Shown piece after piece: positions 31,640 to 41,926 of a stretch of 64,000 bases of DNA. Under the pieces are notes generated by a model. It saw only the letters and a list, made by a program, of their open reading frames with translations, had not been told where the DNA came from and made no database searches. How positions within the stretch are numbered: the first letter of the stretch is position 1; every line of letters starts with the position of its first letter. This stretch comes from Hippasteria phrygiana (taxonomy: Eukaryota > Echinodermata > Asteroidea > Valvatida > Goniasteridae). Position numbers and translations under genes: made by a program. The DNA lies in the NCBI GenBank assembly GCA_037893225.1, contig JAZGUH010000205.1:62001-126000 (forward strand). The letters are read 5' to 3'.

Positions 31640-31792
31640 AAGGTTTAACATGGAGTGGCTAAGCACACACATTTGTTTAGCACAGAAAAAGTTGGCCAAA
31701 ACACTTATAACCAGCCAAAAGTCATATGATGTATATTGCATGTGATTGGGTCCCGGCTAATTTTTGCTTAGCAAGAAATTGGGGCCAGGTAC
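31640..31792. mobile_element. CCCAATTTC/TAAGCA family element, diverged copy
   Basis: ATGGAGTGGCTAAGCACAC at the left and GCTTAGCAAGAAATTGGGGC at the right are inverted ends like those at 794-1628. The middle (CATATGATGTATATTGCATG) aligns with CATGTGATGTATACTGCACC at about 889. Confidence 0.6.
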
Positions 31793-31956
31793 ATGTACAT
31801 GTACATGACCTTGTGTTAGGGAAAGAAGAAAACGTGCTGCAGGGGGGCGAGTGCTGAATGAAGTAAATTTGTGAAGAAATTCTGCAGAAAATCAGATCCG
31901 CCAAGGTGGATTGAAGGGAGATGAGTGGCGAGTGTAAATTCAAGCATGATCAGGAT

Positions 31957-32117
31957 CTATAGACCTTATTGCAAATACCGCCTGGTTGAGACATCACAAT
32001 GGTCAAAAGGCATTGTGGGAAGGAAAAAAGAGCAATGTTTGTGCCTTTTCCCTTCCCACAATGCATTTGGACCATTGTGATGTCTCAACCAGGCGGTATT
32101 TGTAATAAGGTCTATAG
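31957..32117. mobile_element. Foldback MITE
   Basis: CTATAGACCTTATTGCAAAT at 31957 pairs with ATTTGTAATAAGGTCTATAG at 32117. The stem is about 72 bp and includes GGTTGAGACATCACAATGGT and CATTGTGGGAAGG. Confidence 0.9.
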
Positions 32118-32739
32118 AATCTGATCCGGAGCTGATCCAGTGCTTTGATCCCCCTTTTTGGGAAAGATCAGGCTGATCTGGCATGGATCCCATAATGTTT
32201 GATGTGTACGATTGCTCGATCAAACCCCGCAATTTTGCTTGACCACATCCGGTCTTTATCCAAACATGGTGTCTGCTGGCGAAGCCATTTTCGTGGCCGA
32301 TTGTGGTCAGATTTGGAATATAAAAGAGTATCTGGACATCCGAGTGCGACGAGAAATAAAAGTCTAACTAAGATAGGGAGGATGTCCTAAACAATGACTT
32401 TTTACACAGTCTTCTAATGTGACCAGGGATTAATCCCAGATCAGCAGCCATTGTAAACAGGGCAGGGATAATTCCCCTTTGCTGGATTCAGTGTACATAA
32501 CTGTAAACTCGTGTAAACTCCAACAGGAGGTTAGACTACATGTACATGTATGTACATATGTACACAGCAATGCATTATTTGTTGCATACCTGTTCTCCTT
32601 CTGCAAGATTTCATTGATAAGGTTTGGTGAAAGTGTTGTTCACCTAATTGTAAGTTGATGATGGTTCAAACATGAAGCAAGGCACAGACCTCCATGGCTC
32701 AAACGTTATTTGATTGCAGAACAGCTTTTACATGTACTG

Positions 32740-33412
32740 TTAACCCCTTGCGTACGGATGACGCCATATGTGACCCGCTCCAGAAAAAGGTGATATAAGT
32801 CGCGCTATGCATTTACGTACATGTATAATGGCCCTTTCAACCCAAGAGGGTGACATTTTTCGTCAAAGTTCAATTTTTGTTTTTTGTCTTTAATGACATC
32901 TTAAATATCTAAAGTTTCAGGTTTGGTGCACAATAATGTTGATTTCAGTTAATAAAGTGAATAGAATAACCTTTTTATAGTGCATTATTCCATTGCATTG
33001 TATTAGAACTAGCTATTTCAAAGCCTGTTTTCTCTGTTGTGCAATTTGAACTCCATAGAACTAATTATTATGCAAAAATGCGATATCTCCAGAACAGAAA
33101 AGGCTTTGGAGCTCTATCATGTACCAAATGAAAGCTTACATTGCAGGCTTTCCAAACATACATAAAACTCATTTTTCATATTTTGCGACATAATATACCT
33201 TTTTCCAGAGCGGGTCACATATGGCGTCAAAAAAAAAAGTGCCACCAAGCCGGATGATGCCATTTGCCGCCGTTTGTGCAGTTTCAATCCATTGTTGGAT
33301 TATTGTTTATATTACGCTTGACTGCACAAACACATTGTAGTGGTTCGCTTGGCTGCCAGAACCACCGCGACACCCTGACGTCTCCCGTAAAAAAACGTAC
33401 TCAAGGGGTTAA
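32740..33412. mobile_element. piggyBac-type MITE, copy 2, with nested insertion
   Basis: TTAA at 32740-32743 and 33409-33412 flank CCCCTTGCGTACGGATGACG and GTACTCAAGGGG, as in copy 1 at 18750. After GATGACGC it is interrupted by 32765-33223 and then resumes with GTGCCACCAAGCCGGATGAT. Confidence 0.9.
32765..33223. mobile_element. TIR element nested in the TTAA MITE
   Basis: Inverted ends CATATGTGACCCGCTCCAGA and CCAGAGCGGGTCACATATG. Comparison with the empty copy at 18750-18971 shows that this 459-bp block is extra. It shares a CCAAATGAAAGCTTAC-like phrase with 25462-25699. Confidence 0.85.
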
Positions 33413-33935
33413 AAGGATAGGACTTTCTTGGAAATAAAGCCAAGCACAAAACTGTTATTACAGTACAGACAGTAATGATTAATTAAAGCATGCTTTCACT
33501 ACAATTACAAATTGAAACTTATATTAAAACAAGTGGACTACATCAGAGGTATCTGATTTATACAATATAATAATTCAACAGTGATATTTCGATGTATTTT
33601 TGAAAAAAAGATCACATTAATTAATGGTTTTTTTAAATGGTTTTCCTCATAAAACTTTGGGTCCCAAAAGTTGATGTGTGATTTGACGCTCTACTAGAAT
33701 CAGTCAGGGCAAAACCACAGGTCAAGTGACAGAAAATATTCCATTCCGTGAAGGGTTACCAAGAGTTGTGTTTGTAATTGAGTAACTTGGGAAAATAGTT
33801 CCCCTGTATGAGGTCTGCAATGCTTCTTTCTTGTGCTATGAAATAGTGGCTTTCTGCACACTGTACACCATGCATGGATATTTTTAGCTTTTATTTTTGC
33901 AGTTCACAATATACACTGTAGGCCTACAGGTTTAG

Positions 33936-35430
33936 CTAACCCTAACCCACCTCAATCCTCCAAAATCCTCCTTGCAGTTTTGGAGGATTTTTGAGGATTG
34001 AGGATGAATGGTCCCTAACCATCCCAAATCCTCCAAAATCCTCTTTGCCAAAAGGAGGAATTTGGAGGATTGAGGGCCTTTGGACGTTAGTGCATTGGAG
34101 GATTTTGCAGGATTGAGGTCATAAGGGGTTTTTGCCTCTGGAGGAATATGAAGGATCCAGGTTATCAGGCTATATCTAATGCTGGTTGATTTTGGAGGAT
34201 TGAGGTTACTTGGGGTTTTATGCAAAAGAGGATTTTGGAGGATTGAGGTTACATGCTTGGGGGTTTATCGAAGAATGATGATTTTGGAGGATTGAAGTTA
34301 TCATGGAGTTTATCCAAAAGATGATTTTTTTAGGAATCTGGTTATTTTTACCTTACTTTCACACTGTTCATGCCCTATGCACATTTTGAATATAGGTTCA
34401 GTCAAAGCAATGAGGCATTGTTTATACATGTACAACTTATTCTTTAGCAATCTGAAACCCACTGTAGGATTTTGCAGAATTCAGGCAATAATGAGAACAT
34501 GATATCCAGTAAGCAAAAGTTGTCAATGTCAAGTTTTCCGAACCCCCTAAAAACAAATCATTTAGAGGCCGTGTGAGGCCCGCAAGAGACCCCACTGGAC
34601 TCAGCGGGCAAGAGCTGGTGGATGCCGGCCGTGGATAGACGGGGACACTTTCCATAGGGGTGCAGTCAAGTTGTACAGTTTATGTACATTTGTGATGTGT
34701 CAAGGATAGAAAACTTGCAGTTAGCAGCTGTTGGTTCTATTTTTGGCTGCTTTTTTTTATTGAGTGTCCATGTACATAAATTTATCAAAGGGCTATACTG
34801 TTCTTGGGTTACAGTGTGGATACTGCATTGCATTTGGGGGGTGTCTGATTTCCGAGTGCTTAGCATAATGGTGTAAGGGTACACTTCTGAAGGTCATTTT
34901 TTTTAGAAAGCCATATCCATTTTTTAGAAGGTAAAACTTAGCAATTTTTCAAGTTTCCATGATTTGGTATAACACTGGCCATAAACCAACTGGAGGATTT
35001 TGCAGGATTCAGGCAGTGATCACCAGTAATGAATATTGGAGGATTTTGCAGGATTCAGGTTACATGGAGTTTTAACACTATGGAATTAGAGGATTTTGCA
35101 GGATTCAGGTTATGTGTAAGAAAAAAGGGGTAGGGAGTTAGGGTTTTAAAGAAAAAGAGGATTTTGGAGGATTGAGGATGAATGTTGTTTCAAGCAGGGA
35201 GGATTTTTGAGGATTGAGGATGAATGGTATTTAAAAAAAAAGAGGATTTTTGGAGGATTGAGGATGAATGGTGTTTCAAGCAGAGGATTTTGGAGGATTG
35301 AGGATAAACAGTGTTTAAAGCACATGATGAGGATTTTGGAGGATTGAGGATGAATGCATTTTTTGGGGCAGAGTAATCGGAGGATTGAGGATGGTTCCTA
35401 GCAAAAAGGGTCTGGGGGTTAGGGTAATTA
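33936..35430 (+). repeat. GGATTTTGGAGGATTGAGG repeat field
   Basis: About 18 occurrences of GAGGATTTTGGAGGATTGAG or close variants (GCAGGATTCAGG) are spaced 35-60 bp apart at 33975-34330 and 34990-35400. Two inverted occurrences lie at the left edge (33950, 34025). The field is bounded by CTAACCCTAACCC at 33937 and GGGGGTTAGGGTAATTA at about 35414. Linkers vary; GATGAATGGTGTTTCAAGCA recurs. 34331-34989 is mostly ordinary sequence. Confidence 0.8.
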
Positions 35431-35934
35431 GTACACATACATTGTATGTACAAATATTCACAATGGACATTCAGTATTTTGAAGAAAAGGCCTTGTTTAT
35501 GACTCATATGTCTGTTCATTAAATCCTGAGGTCACACTGTATTTTTCACAATGAAAACAGTAAAATAAATTTTAAAACCTCATTCTGTGACGACAGTACA
35601 AACGGAAAGGAGTACAGTAATAAATACATGGCAACAACATTTTGTGAAATAATTATATGGTCCGTCTTCTGATGTATACAAAATGTATCTACATGTACAT
35701 GTACATGTGTATGCGTATGCAGTCAAGTTATTGCAAGATATTTTTGTATTGTTTTAATTGCTGTTTCTGCATGCACTTCCATCTCTTGTTGTATAATGAG
35801 TAAACTAAGCAGGATCACTCTTTTATAATGTTAACTTATAATTTGCATGTTTTAACACCATTGCATTGCCTGGCGTGTTGTCACTGCATGCACATATGCA
35901 TGAGTCTGCACCTGGATAACGGTCAACTTGTGTA

Positions 35935-36116
35935 TTAACCCATTGAGCCGCGATGACCTCTACAGAGGCGGATTGAAAATTACCAACCTGGCCGGTTTAC
36001 GTCTGTATACACAATCTCTGCATTTTCAATCCATTGTTGTGTCCATTTCACTTTGCTGCACAAGCCAGCATGGCACCCTGACACCCCCATTATAACACCC
36101 TGGCTCAAGGGGTTAA
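35935..36116. mobile_element. piggyBac-type MITE, copy 3 (diverged)
   Basis: TTAA at both ends, CCCATTGAGCCGCGATGAC on the left and TGGCTCAAGGGG on the right. The TTTTCAATCCATTGTTGTG block matches the centre of copies 1 and 2. Confidence 0.8.
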
Positions 36117-36436
36117 AGGGTGGGTGCAATGGAATTTATTGTGTATATCGATGAAATAAAGTTTTTGAAACACAACTGTGTGTTGTTTGTATTTTTTTAT
36201 TTCGCGTAAGCATTTAAATATATTTTTTTTAAGTCGGGAGGGGGGAGCCCCGCCTATCAAATGGTAATGCTGCTGTGACGTCATCCCGGGAACCCGGCTG
36301 GCTGGTGGATGGTCGGCCATTACTTGACATGTACATGTAGTACAGTACACCGAGCGTGCGTTGCATTGACAATGCACGTGTTTTTTCGCTGTGTCGTGGA
36401 AAGCTTTCAGTGTTTTGCGAATGTTTTTCATCGATA

Positions 36437-36550
36437 ATACCGTGTCATTGTGTTGCTGCTGGATTCAGCAACACCACTAAGGATGGTGTCAGTCTTGCCC
36501 TCTTTCCAGTAGAACTGAAATACCGTCGTATTTGGACTCAGAGAGTGTTA
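36437..36550 (+). pseudogene. THAP-domain N-terminal fragment
   Basis: The frame reads PCHCVAAGFSNTTKDGVSL, then ALFPVELKYRRIWTQRV. The THAP domain starts M-P-x-x-C-x4-C, continues with a phrase like SNTTKDGVSLHLFP, and then has a basic stretch and W. Two lesions are visible: the initiator is ATA instead of ATG, and the second zinc cysteine is Phe (TTC for TGC). The FP and RRIWTQRV motifs are intact. The second zinc half (C-x2-H) and the AVPT motif are absent because the reading enters the oppositely oriented segment at about 36551. It is therefore a non-functional first exon remnant of a THAP-type transposase or related protein. A host THAP gene is unlikely because the fragment lies between transposon ends inside an intron. 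Confidence 0.7.
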
Positions 36551-36552
36551 TT

Positions 36553-36720
36553 TAGCCTACCAATCGTTGTTTTCAAGTCGTTCACCGTGTTCCGCATTGG
36601 AGTCCGATTCGGAGTCTTCAGTATTTACGCTGTTACCTCTCGCCTTCTGGCTCAAACATGTATGGACGAGCTAAAAGTTCTTCCTCTTCCTCGCCCCCAA
36701 TAATGTTCCGAAGAATTGTC
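36553..36720 (-). pseudogene. P2X7-C-like (purinoceptor intracellular domain-like) fragment
   Basis: On the minus strand, EEEEELLARPYMFEPEGER is followed, after one frameshift, by TEDSESDSNAEHGERLENND ending in W, and then GTAGGC, a plausible splice donor. In many aquatic invertebrates a family of proteins related to the zinc-binding cytosolic tail of P2X7 starts with RPYMFEP, an acidic Ser/Asp/Glu stretch, and R-L-x-N-x-D-W just before a C-x-C-G-x-C zinc cluster. The fragment ends at the W, where the family's cysteine cluster would begin in the next exon. I recognise this from the motif order only. The domain binds zinc in its known form; its role in a transposon context is not established. 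Confidence 0.45.
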
Positions 36721-37183
36721 TGAATCGACGAGTCTAAAATCGACACTTGATTGTCAGATTTAGATCCAAAAGATTCTGTTTGTAGATTTTAACGCGACGA
36801 GAAATGTTTCCCTGGTCCCTTCATCCAAAGCTATTTAATCGCGCGTGGCTGGTTCCCTCAACAACGGCATACATCCACACCTACACACGCGCACACACCC
36901 AATCAAACTACTTGCTGAGTTTCCGTGTTCCCGAGATGACGTCACGCAATTAGGGGCGCGGAAACAATAGAGAAAGGGGAGAACTTTATTCCGGGAAAAT
37001 TAAACACCAAAAATGGGCAGAAATACGGAAAGCACATTTTAATCACATTTCTTATATTGTAAAAGAGTAAATACAAAACAAAATTTAATTTTTTGTACCA
37101 TTTCATTGCACCCACCCTTTATTGATACAGTTTTGTATGATAATAATTTCTTTAAGTCCTTAGCCAAATCATTCATCCTCTTA

Positions 37184-37842
37184 AGCCCTGTCTGCACTGG
37201 ACTTGTTTTTGGTAAAACTTACCGAGACGATGGGTACTTTTCCCATTTTAAGTCCAGTGCGGACAGCCCAGGACGTTTATCCTCAGTTACTTTTCCTGTG
37301 TCCAGTGGTTACTTCTACCGGGCAACTGCTGCCCAGGAAAACTGACCAGGTAACTTTTCCCAAGACGATAAGTCCAGTGCGGACAGTGCGAGTCGGTAAA
37401 AGCGGCTCAGGAAAGCGTACATCCCGCCCGAACGTGAGGACACCACGCATGCGCTTTGCATTGTTGCACCGCGGTGCGGTGCACGTGGCAAGTATCCAAA
37501 TTCCAGTGCGTTGTCGCAATCATGACAGATTTTATTATTGATACAGTCAGAAGTTTGATTGGTGCTAATCGATGTACATGTAGTCCTACATGTATGTGTA
37601 CACATCAGCCGGAAAAATGAAAAGGCACGTGTGATTTGGGTCAATCGCGTCAATGTAGAAAGGTCACGCAAAGCGCCCTCATGAGTCCTTATATTGACAG
37701 CTTGGTTACTTCTACCACGGTCTCGGTAAAATTGTCCCATGTCGAAAGTCCAAGTGCTGACAGTGGTCACATTTGACCATTTTTCATTTTACCATCGTCT
37801 TGGTAAAACCTTCCAAAAAGAAAGTCCAGTGCAGACATGGCT
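37184..37842. mobile_element. PIF/Harbinger-type element with TTA duplication
   Basis: TTA at 37181-37183 and 37843-37845. The ends are AGCCCTGTCTGCACTGGACT and the complement of AGCCATGTCTGCACTGGACT. The word AGTCCAGTGCGGACA recurs internally at 37250 and 37371. ORFs of 112-151 codons on both strands around 37203-37770 look like chance. Confidence 0.85.
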
Positions 37843-37845
37843 TTA

Positions 37846-38086
37846 TCCTCATGGCTGTACATCCTGCTTACCACACTGATTATCATGATTATCAGTGATG
37901 AGTAACAAAGCCAATAAACATGTACATTGTATGCTTAGCACTTTAGCAGTCTAGCAGAGCTTAAAGTGAGTACATACATTGTACATGTACATGTAAACAT
38001 GATGATAATGAAGGATTAAGGTACCCCTGTGAGTATCAATGAACTGTAAAATGGAATAAGTTGTTAATCGTGGTAAACAACAATGG
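37846..38086. other. No recognised feature
   Basis: Short stretch with scattered TACATG words. Confidence 0.4.
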
Positions 38087-38945
38087 CTATGTTCAGACAT
38101 CGTTTTAGTTAAAATGGTAAAAGTTAAAATAATCATTCACCACGGGTGGCCGGTCGTAGAATTAAAATGTACTGAGCGTTCAGACACCGTTTTAAGTATA
38201 GCGAGTTCAACTCAAAGTGGTTTATCTCCATTCTGGGGTCACATAGAAACTTCCGCTCATTTACATAAAGAGCGCGCTAGTTCGTGTGTACATCATAAAA
38301 TTGTGTGTATTATATGAAATGCATCATGTATATTGTGCATGCACAGCTTTCAACTGGTTGCCGGCGTACGTGCTTCATTCGTAACCATTGATCTCCATTG
38401 CATTATCGCTAGGATTGCGTGCACCACCATTACATGCATTACTGTCAACATGGCACTGTCATGAGAGTTCTTGTTCGAATAATTATGAAGTCGAAGCAGT
38501 GGCCATGATGCAATGATGAACAGTTTTTAAAAAAAGTTCAACAGCTGCTTCAAAAAATGTCGGAACAATGAACTAAATGTAATGGCAAGAGCAGAAAGAC
38601 GGACGTGAAGGCTTCACACTGTATTTAGCAAAGATGGTGACTGATGGACCACGCTAGCGCGTGCGTGCTGTGTACAGGACATGCACTGACATATGACGTG
38701 ACAACCACGATTGTTTACACAACAAAAGGCACGCCACAAAAGGGGTTACGTAACACCGGGTCAACTGTGCTGGCTAAAACAGGAAGCGTTTTAGCTAAAA
38801 CCGTTCAGACATCGTTTTAAAAGATAAAACTTTTCTGGTTTTAGCTAAACCCTCCCTCCGAGGTGTTTTAAATCACCGTTTTAGTGGTGAGATAAAACCG
38901 ATTCAGTGCAACTTTAAAACTGTTTAGACACCGTTTTAGCTCAAA
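38087..38945. repeat. Region with repeated GTTCAGACATCGTTTTAG words
   Basis: GTTCAGACA(T/C)CGTTTTA occurs at about 38092, 38178 and 38802, with GTTTAGACACCGTTTTAGC at about 38925, all in the same direction. An opposite-strand fragment lies in between. It resembles the interior of a MITE family like those at 37184 and 39843, but I cannot fix the right end. Confidence 0.5.
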
Positions 38946-38949
38946 CTTT

Positions 38950-39105
38950 AAACCAAATCAAAAGAGGGTGGAGGGTGGGAGGGTGGAGGGTGGGGGGGGG
39001 GGGGTTGGAAGAGTGGGGGGGAGTTGGAAGGGGAGTTGGAAGGGGGAGGGGAGTTGGAAGGGGGAGGGGGTTCCCTTTGCCCCATGTCATGCTTCATATG
39101 CCACC
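38950..39105. repeat. G-rich expansion within a MITE end
   Basis: CAAAAGAGGG is followed by about 105 bp of GGAGGGTGGG and GGGGAGTTGGAAGG repeats, then TTCCCTTTGCCCCATGTCAT. In the intact MITE at 5840-5999, the flanking words (CAAAAGAGG and TTCCCTTTGCCCCATATC) are separated by only about 10 G-rich bases. Confidence 0.7.
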
Positions 39106-39839
39106 ATATGCTAAATGTATTCAAAAGTGATTTTGTTTTTCCCCCGTCAACTGCTGCCTTTTAGCATTCAGTTCATATTTGTTGCTAACTTATCAAGTTA
39201 TCAAATCTCAGATGCATGTAGCATGATTCATCTGAATTGCTTGGTACAATGTACATGTACATTTACTGCAGGTACATTGTACATTGTACTTTTACATCAT
39301 GTGTTTACACAAATCAAGCCACAGTGTCACCGTTACTAGATACCGAACCACCCAAACTAAATTAACGACGGCCCAGGGTAGTTTCTGAGCAACAGAAAAG
39401 ATTCCAGTATTGGGGAAGCGGAGATACGATCTCTGTGATATAATTGGTTGGTATCAAAGTTTCTTTTGCTGATAATTTCTTTTACGTTTTGTTGTTTCAA
39501 AGACACAATTTTGAAAAACAAAGTATCATGGAAAAATTCAACTACATATCGTGTACATACATTTACATGTGCAAACCTACATATGTACATGCGTACATAC
39601 CTTTTGTTAACTACAAAATGTATGCAGACATAAATATGTAGGAAATCTGTGTAATTTGGCCTAACCACTTGTACAAATGTATATCAAATACCGTAATTGG
39701 TTTATCAGACCTGAAGGTTATGTTACAGGTACTTGAAGTGGCTCCGACACAGTATTTAACATTTATTTTTTAACAACTGAAAAAATGTTTGATTTTAACA
39801 GTGTAGCATTAAATTCTCACCCAGTGTCAACTGTCTGCC
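39106..39839. other. No recognised feature
   Basis: Scattered TACATG words and overlapping ORFs of 61-103 codons, none recognised. Confidence 0.4.
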
Positions 39840-39842
39840 TTA

Positions 39843-40234
39843 AGCTGCGTTCACATTGGACTAACTACAATGTATTGTCAAAAGACACCTTGCGTGATTA
39901 TTAACATTACACTGTGGTTATTCTTTGCGTCCACATCTGGATTGCATGGCTCGCGGAAACTCCTTGGCTATGTCAACTTTGAAACGGCACATCCTCTCAA
40001 AGTGCATGGTGTACATTACAGTGGCTGTCCACACTGTACTTTTCAGCAACATAAAACTGCCACGTACATGTACATGTAACTTTTCCGCTACACGGTTGGC
40101 TCTGTAAAAGTTCCCGCTGCGGAGAGATAAACTGACAACCGACGATCGACACTTGACAATTTGGAAAGTTTACCGGCTGTCCGCACGGAGTCTCCGTACG
40201 TTTTACCAAAAAAAGTCCAATGCGAACACGGCCT
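39843..40234. mobile_element. PIF/Harbinger-like MITE
   Basis: Inverted ends AGCTGCGTTCACATTGGACT and the complement of AGGCCGTGTTCGCATTGGAC. The left neighbour is TTA; the right neighbour TAC is imperfect. It ends 174 bp before exon 3. Confidence 0.7.
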
Positions 40235-40408
40235 TACATGCACGTTTTCCCCAGTAAAGTAAATTGCCAAAATGTACCACCAGTAGTCTGATCCGTGCTG
40301 CATGCCTTGCAGTCAGTAGACTTTACTTTGTACTGTCACAACATTCCAATATCTCTGATAATGATGATCTGTATTTATAACTTTTTGTTTCATTTCTTAC
40401 ATCGTCAG

Positions 40409-40517
40409 TGACCCCAGGCCTAATGCTCTGAAAGTCAACCGGGAGGTCAATGGAGAGGTCAACCTGAGAATCCAGAACCTAGATACGCTCATGAAAAACA
40501 TCAAAGCATTCTACTTG
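40409..40517 (+). CDS. ccdc88: CCDC88 homologue, coding exon 3
   Basis: 109 bp: one base completing Ile, then 36 codons. It reads DPRPNALKVNREVNGEV, then NLRIQNLDTLMKNIKAFYL, and ends at TTG|GTAAGA. This matches the CCDC88 HOOK segment N-P-K ... V-N-K-K-V-N-N-D ... LR-x-x-NL-x-x-L-x-x-x-IK-x-(Y/F)Y nearly position for position. The related Hook proteins have NW-R-x-KV-x-NL at this place, so the N-R-E-V-N-G motif supports CCDC88. The exon ends in phase 0 right where vertebrate proteins continue with a Q/E-x-LQQLI-type helix; I could not find that next exon downstream in this window. Codon use and splice sites are normal and no lesions are seen, so the gene appears intact. Confidence 0.93.
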
Positions 40518-40687
40518 GTAAGAATACTGGGGGCCTCCGGTCCCACCCTCCATGTGGCATTGTGTTGTATGTAAATGTCTACAATGTGTGTGCGATACAT
40601 TGGCCTAACTACGCGAAGGTACGTGTTCCTCCCTCCCCCCCTCCCCAGCTGATGTCTGTCCATCATCTCTCCCCTCCCCCCACCCCC

Positions 40688-40792
40688 TGCTGAATTTTCT
40701 CAAGCGTCTTACTTTCTCCAGCAGTTAGCCCTGAATGCCAAGTACATACAGGAGCAGAATATTCAACTATGGGTCTATACATGTTGTACCAC
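40688..40792 (-). pseudogene. LINE reverse-transcriptase fragment (CR1/Jockey-like)
   Basis: The minus-strand translation gives YRPIVEYSAPV, then WHSGLTAGESKTLEKIQQG. R-P-x-x-EY-x-x-PVWH-x-GLT-x-x-(E/Q)S--LE-IQ is the strongly conserved post-palm motif of CR1/L2/Jockey-group reverse transcriptases. Between PV and WH there are two extra codons (CT), caused by a 6-bp insertion in TGTATGTACTTGGCAT relative to the motif. Only about 35 residues survive, with no catalytic YADD. It lies antisense inside intron 3, about 170 bp after exon 3. The family-level call is secure. The exact clade and full-length source are unknown. Confidence 0.75.
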
Positions 40793-41629
40793 CAATGCTG
40801 GTGCACTTATTATGGATTTTAGTGGATTTGGTGCACTTATGGATTTTAGTGGATTTCGTGCTTAAACATTTTCTGTGTATGATTGAAAATGTCGCATTTG
40901 GCAGATTTGAAAAAAGTGGCCCGACCTTTGACCATCTACAAATGTACATATTTGTAAAAATGTTTAAAAAAAACTTCTCCACTGTTATAATGTACAATGT
41001 ACTTACTGTATGTACACATTCAAATGAAGTTTGCTTATATTCATGTTTCACTTTCGTTTTTTTTTTTCTGGGTTACTATGATGACTTTTTGGTAATATTT
41101 TATCCATAAAATAGTGCTTCAACATAAACTGAAAACTGGCACATGTACAAAACATACGAACCTACATGTACAGGGCCATTTTCCAGGTTCTACTGTTTTT
41201 CATCCAAAAAATTAATTGTTGAAAGCCAACAATGGTCGTGACTAAATTCCAGTCTTTTACCGTCACTGAGTAACATGGTATTTTATACAGATAAATGTTG
41301 TCATATTTATGAGTATGAACACAATTTGTAAGCTCAAGCTTATTCTGCCACTGAAATGCCAAAATAAATTACATAAAGGCCTTTCTCTTCTTTTTTAAAT
41401 TTTTTACAAACATTTTTGTGATAAGCCTCAAATCTCCAAAGTGCGAACAGTGTACATTGTACATTTGCAGTATTATGATGCACTAAAGATAGATTTAAGT
41501 TTTTGTTTCATACTATATCTGTGACGTGTACAAAAATGTACATTGATATAGTTTAATATTATGATTGCAGTGTAAACTGTATTTAACTTTTGACATTAAT
41601 GCTAGCACAGTGTATAATGCATTACCAGT
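40793..41629. other. Anonymous intron sequence with a short tandem duplication
   Basis: GTGCACTTAT(TAT)GGATTTTAGTGGATTT occurs twice in tandem at 40801-40860. Otherwise AT-rich with no feature. Confidence 0.5.
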
Positions 41630-41926
41630 ATTAAAGAGGATGTTGATTGCTGAGAGAGATCTGCCTTCACGTTTGTTTCTAGCACTGTGCACAAATAGGG
41701 ACTTACATTAGTCTTATGACATCAGATTTGTTTGCTGTCCACAGTGCCATTTAGACCGGTAGATTGGACTTGATAAAAACAGCGCTCAAAAGTACATAAC
41801 TTTGTAATCTTTCATGTCAGAAATAATTGCCTGTTTTATGGTAATAAACCCTAATATACATTGTATGTAAAACTACAAAATCATGCAAGTTTCTCTCAAC
41901 AATCAACAATCAACATCCTCTTTAAT
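41630..41926. mobile_element. MITE, TTAAAGAGGATGTTGATTG ends
   Basis: Inverted ends of about 25-30 bp: TTAAAGAGGATGTTGATTGC at 41631, and TCAACATCCTCTTTAA at 41910-41925 preceded by a duplicated AACAATC. About 295 bp, no ORF. Confidence 0.8.

Larger units (their letters stand above)
36114..37121. mobile_element. TIR element with THAP and P2X7-C-like fragments facing each other
   Basis: Inverted ends TAAAGGGTGGGTGCAATGG and its complement at 37121. It contains a THAP fragment on the + strand (36437-36550) and a P2X7-C-like fragment on the - strand (36553-36720), almost touching at about 36552. It looks like an internal deletion product of a larger element that had a gene reading inward from each end. 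Confidence 0.65.
30008..40408 (+). other. Intron 2 of the CCDC88 homologue
   Basis: 10.4 kb from GTGAGT (30008) to TACATCGTCAG (ending 40408). 30008-31300, 33413-33935, 35431-35934 and 39101-39839 contain nothing I can name beyond small chance ORFs and scattered TACATG words. The remaining parts are the repeats listed separately. Confidence 0.8.

Noticed and set aside
37203..37770. ORFs of 112 and 151 codons within the TTA-flanked element as a transposase
   Set aside because: No DDE or Myb/HTH motif is visible, and both strands are open over a region made of repeated AGTCCAGTGCGGACA words.
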